A stretch of 6,343 nt of DNA from Prevotella sp. (GTDB lineage: Bacteria > Bacteroidota > Bacteroidia > Bacteroidales > Bacteroidaceae), in the NCBI GenBank assembly GCA_021204735.1, contig JAJPYV010000421.1, forward strand, positions 1 to 6,343, given 5' to 3'. The notes under the pieces are model-generated. The model was given only the letters and a program-made list of their open reading frames with translations. It did not search any database and was not told where the DNA came from. Shown here piece after piece: positions 1 to 5,156 of the stretch (its first letter is position 1; each line of letters opens with the position of its first letter). The translations under genes and the position numbers were made by a program.

Positions 1-131
1 AAGTATGTATGTGGATATGTATTTTTATTATTTTTGCGGCATATTGAACTTTGAAAAGACTAATAAGGTAAAATGTTAAAATACATAAAACGAACTTATG
101 TTTTCTCTTTTTTGCATTTGGTACTTAAAAT

Positions 132-164
132 TTTGTCCCTCGTTTGTCCCCCATATTTTGTGCC
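132..164. repeat. TTTGTCCC direct repeats, 11-bp phase
   Basis: TTTGTCCC occurs at 132-139 and 143-150, one helical turn apart. A variant, TTTGTGCC, follows at 157-164. G/C-rich words like these stand out in an AT-rich background. Helically phased short repeats are typical of protein-binding sites such as recombinase arm sites, but that role is inference here. Confidence 0.5.
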
Positions 165-178
165 TAATTAAAAACAAT

Positions 179-191
179 CCTGATTATCAGG
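179..191. repeat. Palindrome CCTGAT-T-ATCAGG
   Basis: A perfect 6-bp inverted repeat surrounds a single central base. It lies between the TTTGTCCC repeats and the 21-bp repeats, and its last two bases begin the second GGTACTTAAA copy. It has no U-tract, so it does not look like a terminator. A protein-binding site is more likely. Confidence 0.5.
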
Positions 192-214
192 TACTTAAAT
201 GTGATTCTCACTTA

Positions 215-277
215 CTGCGTGGGTAAATAAATATTCTGCGTCGGCAAATAAACTTTCTGCATCAGGAAGTAAGAAAA
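215..277. repeat. Three degenerate 21-bp tandem repeats
   Basis: Units start at 215, 236 and 257, in exact 21-bp register. The first two begin CTGCGT and match at 17 of 21 positions (CTGCGT-n-GG-n-AAATAAA). The third begins CTGCAT and matches the second at about 12 of 21. A 21-bp period is two helical turns, as in iteron-type binding arrays. The period is also a multiple of three: on the minus strand one short frame reads KVYLPTQNIYLPTQ before a stop. No gene of credible size contains it, so I treat this as a DNA repeat. Confidence 0.6.
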
Positions 278-315
278 TGAAAAGAAAGCTATAAAAAGAG
301 AAAATATAACTTCAT

Positions 316-336
316 AAAATACTATATATCAGTATT
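316..336. repeat. AAAATACTATATATCAG motif, copy 1, with AATACT/AGTATT dyad
   Basis: The 17-bp word at 316-332 recurs with one mismatch at 2498-2514 (AAAATACTGTATATCAG). At this copy the flanking bases also make a 6-bp inverted repeat: AATACT at 318-323 and AGTATT at 331-336. It lies about 210 bp upstream of the regulator gene. The second copy lies about 90 bp upstream of the lipoprotein gene, so the two transcription units carry the same element in their upstream regions. Confidence 0.5.
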
Positions 337-346
337 CTATTTTCAT

Positions 347-368
347 TGTACATTCAACATAGAAGTGC
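347..368. repeat. 22-bp direct repeat flanking the locus, left copy
   Basis: The sequence TGTACATTCAACATAGAA followed by G and then TGC is repeated at 5113-5134 with A in place of that G, giving 21 of 22 matches. The two copies lie in the same orientation and bracket the regulator, the lipoprotein and the outer membrane protein genes. The cause (recombination site, duplicated target or shared regulatory element) is unknown. Confidence 0.6.
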
Positions 369-440
369 AACACTCAGCAAAAACTTAATTTTCTTCGCCT
401 GCTGTCGAATTTTCCAAATATTTTTCGTAATGTTGCACTT
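363..440. repeat. 10-bp inverted repeat with 58-bp spacer
   Basis: AAGTGCAACA at 363-372 is the exact reverse complement of TGTTGCACTT at 431-440. The left arm overlaps the flanking direct repeat at 347-368. It lies 100-180 bp before the regulator start. It could form a long-range stem in a leader RNA, act as a pair of binding sites, or be the ends of a very small invertible segment. I do not see a clear promoter in the spacer in either orientation. Confidence 0.5.
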
Positions 441-460
441 GATAGTTGCCTCTATGACGA

Positions 461-483
461 GTTTACTTCATCTGAATGTAAAC
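461..483. promoter_or_regulatory. Imperfect dyad upstream of regulator gene
   Basis: GTTTAC (461-466) and GTAAAC (478-483) are perfect inverted arms. Just inside them TTCA and TGAA also pair, with one unpaired T, so the whole element is nearly symmetric. It lies about 60 bp before the regulator start codon. Its half-sites resemble those of the palindrome at 2522-2543 (GTTTTAC/GTAAAAC), which would fit autoregulation, but this is inference. It could instead be a small hairpin in the leader. Confidence 0.4.
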
Positions 484-541
484 GCACTGTATGATGAAAA
501 GTTGTCAGAGACATCAGTAGAGGCAGACCAATGTGTGAACT

Positions 542-2356
542 ATGATTAAGAGAATAGGACATCTTATAAATATTATCCTGTTGTCAACGATTGCACTGAC
601 AATAGGCAGTTGTGACCGTCACGGAACGGTCTGGAAAGAAATGGATAAGGCAGAGGGTGTTATGGACTCCAAATCGGATTCTGCCCTTGTCATATTGGAA
701 AATATTCCAGCTTCAAGCGTCAATGGTAAAGAGGTCGCAGCCAAATATGCGTTGTTGAAGTCCATGGCATTGGACAAGAACTACATTGACACTACGACTT
801 TCGAAGTTCTCCAGCCCGCAATTGACTATTATGTCAAGAACGGAACTCCCGATGAGCAACTTCGTACATATTATTATCAAGGTCGGATTTATCAGAATCA
901 GGGCGATGATGATTCCGCCATGCGTTCTTTCATGAATGGCTGTGATTTGAGACAAAGGGTGACTGACTCGTTACTGCTTGCTCATACATTGGTGGCACAG
1001 GGCACTTTGTATTTCAAACAGTACAAGATAAACGAGTTTGTCCATAATAATTTAGATGCGGCTAAATTATATAGAGCCATAGGCAGAGACCTTCTTGAAA
1101 TCAAGAGCTATACGAATGCACTTGATGGTTACGTTATGCTGAATAACAAATCAGCGGCAGACAGCCTTCTATCCATTTGCGTGCCTTTAGTGCAAAAGAA
1201 TCCTGACGGAGAAGCGTATCTTTTCCCTTCCTTACTGTCTTATACTGTTGAACTCTGTTCACCCGATGACATCAAAGCCTTTTTAGATGAATATCAGGAT
1301 TTGGAACTGACCAAAGATGAAACTATGAATTTTGCCTATGGCTATTCAAAAATTGGGGAGTACGACAAAGCTCTCAATCTTCTTTCTGGAATCAGTCCGT
1401 CTGAATCCATTTTGGACTCGCTTAAATATTCTTCGGTGAAGATTGGCATTTTAGAGAAACAAGGTAAATATGAACAAGCCTTTACTTTATATCAAAATTA
1501 CTCTGCAATGCTTAGTCGTTATCAAAAAACTCTGCTTTCACAAGACCTGCTGTTTGCTGATGAAAAACATAAGCTTGAAATGAAAAGCCTTATGGAGATT
1601 CAGGACAAGGATCGGATTATTTGGGGAACAGTGTGCGGTATATTTGGTTTAGTCATACTTGTTGGCTGGTTATATTACCGAAATTACCGTAGCAAGACCA
1701 AGCGCACTTTGGCCGAGAAAGAGAATGAGAATCTAAAACTTGAACAAGATAACCTACGCAAAGAAAAAGAAAAGACTGAGCTTGAACGGGACAAGAAAAC
1801 TTTGGAAGCCGAGAATTTGGAAAAAGACAAGAAGAGACTTGAGGCAGAACAACGCCAGCATGAATTGGAGACAGCCAATCTCAAATTAGAAATCGCCCAA
1901 TTGGAAGGCGAACGGGACAATCTGAAAGAATTGCAGAGAGAACATTCTGAACTGGCAAAACCTATCCAGAATGTCATAAAGAATCGGCTTGATCTGCTCA
2001 ACGGTCTGTTGGCAAAAGAGATAACCAATAATGAGAGTTATGCAGAGCCATACAATAAGTGGATTGAGACTGTCCATAATGACAAAAAGAAGTTTATGGA
2101 TTCAACCCGTCTTGCTTTCGTTGCGTCACATCCCAAATTTATGAAGTATCTCGAACAGCATGGATTATCCACTGATGAAATCAATTATCTATGTTTGTAT
2201 GCAATCGGATTACGCGGCAAGGAAGTCGGAGAATATATCCAGATAAAACGTCATTATATCATAAGCCATGAAATCCGAAAGAAACTTGGCATAGACGAGC
2301 ATGAGACAAATATAGGTCTTTATATCCGCCGGCTTATGAAAGATTTTGAAAAGTAA
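542..2356 (+). CDS. Membrane-anchored TPR transcriptional regulator with C-terminal LuxR-like HTH
   Basis: This 604-residue protein has the architecture of the Bacteroidetes TPR regulators. Residues 1-24 are a signal sequence that ends in a lipobox-like IGSC. Residues of about 30-345 form a helical TPR-type region (for example YYYQGRIYQNQGDDDSAMRSF). One membrane helix lies at about 359-379 (IIWGTVCGIFGLVILVGWLYY), followed by basic RNYRSKTKR. A long charged coiled coil covers about 390-470, and a helix-turn-helix-like domain covers about 542-604 (LSTDEINYLCLYAIGLRGKE…ISHEIRKKLG). The predicted topology is a periplasmic TPR sensor, a single membrane pass, and a cytoplasmic DNA-binding end. 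The ATG at 542 is chosen because it directly starts the signal sequence. The target is unknown; the operon 250 bp downstream is the natural candidate. Cys24 could be lipidated, which would anchor both ends of the sensor. The ligand cannot be inferred. Confidence 0.85.
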   Translation: MIKRIGHLINIILLSTIALTIGSCDRHGTVWKEMDKAEGVMDSKSDSALVILENIPASSVNGKEVAAKYALLKSMALDKNYIDTTTFEVLQPAIDYYVKNGTPDEQLRTYYYQGRIYQNQGDDDSAMRSFMNGCDLRQRVTDSLLLAHTLVAQGTLYFKQYKINEFVHNNLDAAKLYRAIGRDLLEIKSYTNALDGYVMLNNKSAADSLLSICVPLVQKNPDGEAYLFPSLLSYTVELCSPDDIKAFLDEYQDLELTKDETMNFAYGYSKIGEYDKALNLLSGISPSESILDSLKYSSVKIGILEKQGKYEQAFTLYQNYSAMLSRYQKTLLSQDLLFADEKHKLEMKSLMEIQDKDRIIWGTVCGIFGLVILVGWLYYRNYRSKTKRTLAEKENENLKLEQDNLRKEKEKTELERDKKTLEAENLEKDKKRLEAEQRQHELETANLKLEIAQLEGERDNLKELQREHSELAKPIQNVIKNRLDLLNGLLAKEITNNESYAEPYNKWIETVHNDKKKFMDSTRLAFVASHPKFMKYLEQHGLSTDEINYLCLYAIGLRGKEVGEYIQIKRHYIISHEIRKKLGIDEHETNIGLYIRRLMKDFEK

Positions 2357-2366
2357 TTTAAGGTCT

Positions 2367-2415
2367 ATCCTGATAATCGTAGTTGCACCGTCATTATCGC
2401 AAGGATGGCGTTTTT
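2367..2415 (+). terminator. Probable intrinsic terminator after the regulator gene
   Basis: ATCCTGATAAT at 2367-2377 pairs with ATTATC at 2393-2398 and AGGAT at 2402-2406, with a 3-nt bulge (GCA). GGCG and then a five-T tract (2411-2415) follow. It begins 11 nt past the stop codon. An alternative shorter stem uses CCGTC and GATGG. Either version would separate the regulator transcript from the downstream operon. Confidence 0.55.
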
Positions 2416-2497
2416 ATTTAAAGCAGAATGTCCATTTTGAGATACTCCGTAATACTTTTAATAGTCTTGTAAAACTTCCCATCACCCACCCATTTGT

Positions 2498-2514
2498 AAA
2501 ATACTGTATATCAG
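2498..2514. repeat. AAAATACTGTATATCAG motif, copy 2
   Basis: This word matches 316-332 at 16 of 17 positions. It sits 8 bp before the perfect palindrome and about 90 bp before the lipoprotein start codon. Its presence upstream of both transcription units suggests a shared regulatory or recombination element, but no function is known to me. Confidence 0.5.
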
Positions 2515-2521
2515 CGAAATA

Positions 2522-2543
2522 AAAAGTTTTACGTAAAACTTTT
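2522..2543. promoter_or_regulatory. Perfect 22-bp palindrome, candidate operator
   Basis: AAAAGTTTTAC at 2522-2532 is followed directly by its exact reverse complement at 2533-2543, with ACGT at the centre. It ends 4 bp before the TTG of the predicted promoter, which places it at roughly -60 to -40, the usual position for an activator dimer. It lacks the loop and U-tract of a terminator. A further half-site, GTAAAACTT, occurs at 2469-2477. The most economical guess is that a dimeric regulator, perhaps the TPR-HTH protein encoded upstream, binds here to control the operon. Confidence 0.6.
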
Positions 2544-2547
2544 ACCA

Positions 2548-2578
2548 TTGGTTGAAAACTTTATTGGCAGTAATTTTG
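2548..2578 (+). promoter_or_regulatory. Bacteroides-type promoter for lipoprotein/OMP operon
   Basis: TTG at 2548-2550 and TAATTTTG at 2571-2578 are separated by 20 nt, matching the Bacteroides primary sigma factor consensus (-33 TTTG or TTG, -7 TAnnTTTG, about 19-21 nt apart). Transcription would start near 2583-2586, leaving an AT-rich leader of about 20 nt with no strong Shine-Dalgarno, as is usual in this group. An alternative TTG at 2552-2554 gives a shorter 16-nt spacing. Confidence 0.7.
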
Positions 2579-2604
2579 CACTGAATTAATAACAAAAACA
2601 ATTA

Positions 2605-2973
2605 ATGAATATGAATATTAAATTTTTAAGCTCTTTTCTGGTTCTATTGCTTTCTCTCTGTGCCTTATCCTGTACTGACGACAACGACGATTGTGATTGG
2701 TCAGAAGAAAAGGTTATTGAAATTTCTTCGGAAATCGTGCCTGTAAAAATTTTTGGCGAACCAGATGAAGTTGATGGTATGTTGGTTAGAATTGACGGGG
2801 AAAAGCAATGGAAAGCATATCCTATAACCATTATTGACGGATTCGAGTTTGAACCAGGATATTTATACATTTTAAAAGTGAAGATTATTCATGTAGCGAA
2901 TCCCCCTCAAGATGATTATAATGTACGGTTTAAACTGATATCTCTTATATCTAAAACGAAAGTGGAGGAATAG
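2605..2973 (+). CDS. DUF4377-type small lipoprotein
   Basis: This 122-residue lipoprotein has a type II signal peptide (residues 1-22, lipobox ALSC) with the acylated Cys at 23. The residues after it, TDDNDDCD, are strongly acidic, as in the lipoprotein export signals that send Bacteroidetes lipoproteins to the cell surface. The rest fits DUF4377: a Trp at 69, IIDGFEFEPGYLYILKV at 76-92, ANPPQDD at 98-104 and FKLISLISK at 109-117. The molecular role of this domain family is unknown. A second ATG at 2611 would shorten the protein by two residues. The gene follows a good promoter and lies 40 nt before the outer membrane protein gene, so the two are probably co-transcribed and the lipoprotein may be a surface partner of that protein. 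Confidence 0.8.
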   Translation: MNMNIKFLSSFLVLLLSLCALSCTDDNDDCDWSEEKVIEISSEIVPVKIFGEPDEVDGMLVRIDGEKQWKAYPITIIDGFEFEPGYLYILKVKIIHVANPPQDDYNVRFKLISLISKTKVEE

Positions 2974-3013
2974 GATCAGATGGGTGCAGATTAATAAATG
3001 CCGCATTCAAAAG

Positions 3014-5071
3014 ATGAAAGCATTATTCGTCGTCATTATGGGATTGTGCCTAAAAGTGGTATATGCCCAGGAACCTGATACTACCAAAACTTCAATTCAA
3101 GCCATAGAACTTGATGAAGTGGTTGTCAAGGCATCTTATCTTACCCGCAAAGATGACCACATTCTTGCAATTCCGACTAAAGATCAACGTAAACATGCTG
3201 TAACCGGTTATGATTTGTTGAACAATCTTATGATTCCAGGAGTGTCTGTTGATCGCTCGAACGGAAGCGTAACAACTACAGCCGGGACCGCGACTCTCTA
3301 CATTGATGGTCGTAAGGCTGATTTCAGGGAAGTACAGTCATTAAGACCGAAGGATATTTCTCGTATTGAATATTTCGATATACCTACTGGAAAATACGCA
3401 AAAGATGCTTACGCTATCAATATTGTAATGAAACCGCTCAACAATGGTGGCTACACCCAGCTTGACACTTCTCAAGATGTCGGATATCTCTATGGTAACT
3501 ATAATCTTATTTCAAAATTTGTTACAGGTACTAAAAGTCTGAATCTATGGGCAGGATATTCATTGGAAAATCCTAAATCATCAATGTCCGAACATGAACT
3601 ATTCAATTTTCCTGATTATCAGTTAAATAGAAGACCATATTACAACAATGCTGGTAACAGAGAGTCGGAAGAGTATTTGCAGGCATCAATAAGTAACCGA
3701 GGGAGAAAATATATTTGGATGCTTCGAGGCGGTATATCATGGAACGACAGAAGGAACAATGTCAATAACGGAATGGTGAGCTATTGGCAGACAGATGTAT
3801 CAATAAAAAATGGTAATATTCTGAGCATAAACAGTCGAAACAAATCTTTTCGTCCGAGTGTTTATTACTACGGACTATACACATTTTCCGATACAAAGTC
3901 GTTGGATTATGCAATTGACGGATATTATTCTCGGAACGATTATAATCGTCTTTACAACGAAAATGTTGCATCATTCCTCACACTTGTCAAAGAGGATTAT
4001 TATTACACCCAAGCAAATGCCAACTATTCAATGTCGTTAAACCATAGAAATAGATTGGCTTTCAGCCTATTCGAGTTCCTAAGAATGAGTTATTCAGAAT
4101 ATTCAGGAACTTCTGCATACAATCAAAATTTGTGTTCTTCGGAAACAATCCTTTTTGCGGACTATTCCCAACGATTAGGAAGATTCTTTTTTGACACCAA
4201 CCCAGGACTATCTTTCCTTACATATCGTTTGAAAGGGATGAAGTCCATCAATCATCTTACACCACGGCTTCAAGCGAGAGCGGCATACATGATTGACAAG
4301 ACACAGCAGCTTCAATTTACATTCGCTTTGGGGAATACCTATCCGAAGATAAATACAATTAACAATGTCGAACAGCAAATTGACCAAATCATCATCATCA
4401 AAGGCAATCCCAATATGGATAACTCAATCCTTTTGAACCCACGATTAAGCTATACATTGAACCTTAACAAGTTGGCTTTACAAACAGGGGTGTCATATTT
4501 CTATCAAAATCATTCTATCATTTCTGATTATTATATTCGAGATGAAAATCTTATCAGCACTTTTAGAGATGACTGTATTTATCATCGCCCCAGTACAGAT
4601 ATATCCATTACTTATAAACCATCCAGTTCAGTCAATATGAAATTATCTGGTCAATGGATTGAACATTTGGTGCGAGGAGAAGTTGGGCATCGAGACTTAT
4701 CATCAATCTCTGGGGCTGCTATGATAAATTATTATGTCGGGGAATTTTCTTTCGGTACTTCTTTGACTACACCGTATCGGGATTTGATAGACAGTCAGAT
4801 TCGTAGAGAAACATCCTGGCAATATCAGTTGTCGGCAATGTGGAGTCATGGAAATTGGGCGGTCGAAGCAAATGCGAACAACTTATTTATGAAAAATAAG
4901 ATTGTAGATGAATTGTCAGCACCATATTATGCCTTCAAGCAAACGAATCAAAGCCGCAATTTCAACCAATATGTAACTTTGAAAATCGTTTATAGCTTTG
5001 ATTATGGTAAGCAAACATCCAAAACGCCTGATTATGAGCATATAAATAGTGAAAGTGCAATCTTACAATAA
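3014..5071 (+). CDS. TonB-receptor-like outer membrane beta-barrel protein
   Basis: This 685-residue protein starts with a clean type I signal peptide (MKALFVVIMGLCLKVVYA, cleavage before Gln19). LDEVVVKA at 33-40 resembles the stretch that leads into the plug of Bacteroidetes TonB-dependent receptors. A plug-like region lies at about 40-140 (DLLNNLMIPGVSVDR, TLYIDGRKADF, then INIVMK where the plug normally ends). The rest is rich in alternating aromatic and polar strands typical of a beta-barrel, with a last strand near VTLKIVYSFDYG and a tail ending SAILQ. It fits the 'outer membrane beta-barrel family protein' group rather than classic SusC, because the N-terminal carboxypeptidase-regulatory-like domain is absent and no SusD follows. 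An in-frame GTG at 2984, 15 nt after GGAGG, would add ten residues; I prefer the ATG. The substrate is unknown. No frameshift or internal stop is seen. Confidence 0.8.
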   Translation: MKALFVVIMGLCLKVVYAQEPDTTKTSIQAIELDEVVVKASYLTRKDDHILAIPTKDQRKHAVTGYDLLNNLMIPGVSVDRSNGSVTTTAGTATLYIDGRKADFREVQSLRPKDISRIEYFDIPTGKYAKDAYAINIVMKPLNNGGYTQLDTSQDVGYLYGNYNLISKFVTGTKSLNLWAGYSLENPKSSMSEHELFNFPDYQLNRRPYYNNAGNRESEEYLQASISNRGRKYIWMLRGGISWNDRRNNVNNGMVSYWQTDVSIKNGNILSINSRNKSFRPSVYYYGLYTFSDTKSLDYAIDGYYSRNDYNRLYNENVASFLTLVKEDYYYTQANANYSMSLNHRNRLAFSLFEFLRMSYSEYSGTSAYNQNLCSSETILFADYSQRLGRFFFDTNPGLSFLTYRLKGMKSINHLTPRLQARAAYMIDKTQQLQFTFALGNTYPKINTINNVEQQIDQIIIIKGNPNMDNSILLNPRLSYTLNLNKLALQTGVSYFYQNHSIISDYYIRDENLISTFRDDCIYHRPSTDISITYKPSSSVNMKLSGQWIEHLVRGEVGHRDLSSISGAAMINYYVGEFSFGTSLTTPYRDLIDSQIRRETSWQYQLSAMWSHGNWAVEANANNLFMKNKIVDELSAPYYAFKQTNQSRNFNQYVTLKIVYSFDYGKQTSKTPDYEHINSESAILQ

Positions 5072-5095
5072 ATCGAAAACCGTAGCCATATTTCT

Positions 5096-5145
5096 GGCAT
5101 TATTATTAGTGGTGTACATTCAACATAGAAATGCCCTCATTTTGT
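5096..5145. terminator. Weak inverted repeat between convergent genes
   Basis: GGCATT (5096-5101) and AATGCC (5130-5135) are exact inverted arms with a 28-nt loop, followed by the T-rich CTCATTTTGTC. A smaller GCCA/TGGC stem lies at 5085-5098. These could end transcription of the operon, but the stems are short and the loop is long. The right arm overlaps the flanking direct repeat. Confidence 0.25.
5113..5134. repeat. 22-bp direct repeat flanking the locus, right copy
   Basis: This is the partner of 347-368, with 21 of 22 positions identical and the same orientation, 4766 bp away. It lies 41 bp beyond the stop codon of the outer membrane protein gene and 22 bp before the 3' end of the convergent minus-strand gene, so it sits at the boundary between two apparently unrelated genes of different base composition. 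Confidence 0.6.
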
Positions 5146-5156
5146 CTTTAAATTCC

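Larger units (their letters stand above)
120..199. repeat. Direct repeat pair GGTACTTAAA (120-129 and 190-199)
   Basis: Two exact 10-bp copies of GGTACTTAAA start exactly 70 bp apart. The second copy shares its first two bases with the end of a CCTGAT-T-ATCAGG palindrome. The segment between the copies holds the TTTGTCCC repeats. Two identical decamers this close together exceed casual expectation in AT-rich DNA, but no function can be assigned. Confidence 0.6.
1..345. other. AT-rich gene-free region with short repeats
   Basis: I see no convincing coding sequence on either strand. The longest frame open from the left edge on the plus strand runs only to about position 79 and shows no recognisable protein, so a gene tail there cannot be shown. 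The region carries several small repeats that are listed separately. Closely spaced direct repeats next to a palindrome are a layout seen near integration or excision sites and in regulator-bound DNA, but no integrase lies inside the window. Its role is unknown. Confidence 0.6.

Noticed and set aside
215..277. CRISPR array
   Set aside because: The 21-bp units abut each other with no spacers and are too degenerate; no cas genes are present.
346..549. 67-codon plus-strand frame overlapping the regulator start by 8 bp
   Set aside because: It needs a TTG start inside the flanking repeat, has no recognisable domain, and contains the inverted-repeat arms. A 39-residue leader peptide from the ATG at 430 is possible but unsupported.
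1684..2028. Serine-rich 114-codon minus-strand frame
   Set aside because: It is the antisense shadow of the Lys/Glu-rich coiled coil of the regulator; the low-complexity Ser/Phe/Leu composition is what that coiled coil produces on the other strand.
2522..2543. Palindrome as a transcription terminator
   Set aside because: It has no loop and no following U-tract, and it sits just upstream of a promoter; a better terminator lies at 2367-2415.
2586..2870. 94-codon minus-strand frame over the lipoprotein gene
   Set aside because: The plus-strand gene has a lipobox, a DUF4377-like sequence and a promoter; the antisense frame has none of these.
3762..4040. Two short frames (60 and 70 codons) within the outer membrane protein gene
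   Set aside because: Both are out-of-frame shadows of a continuous well-supported barrel gene.
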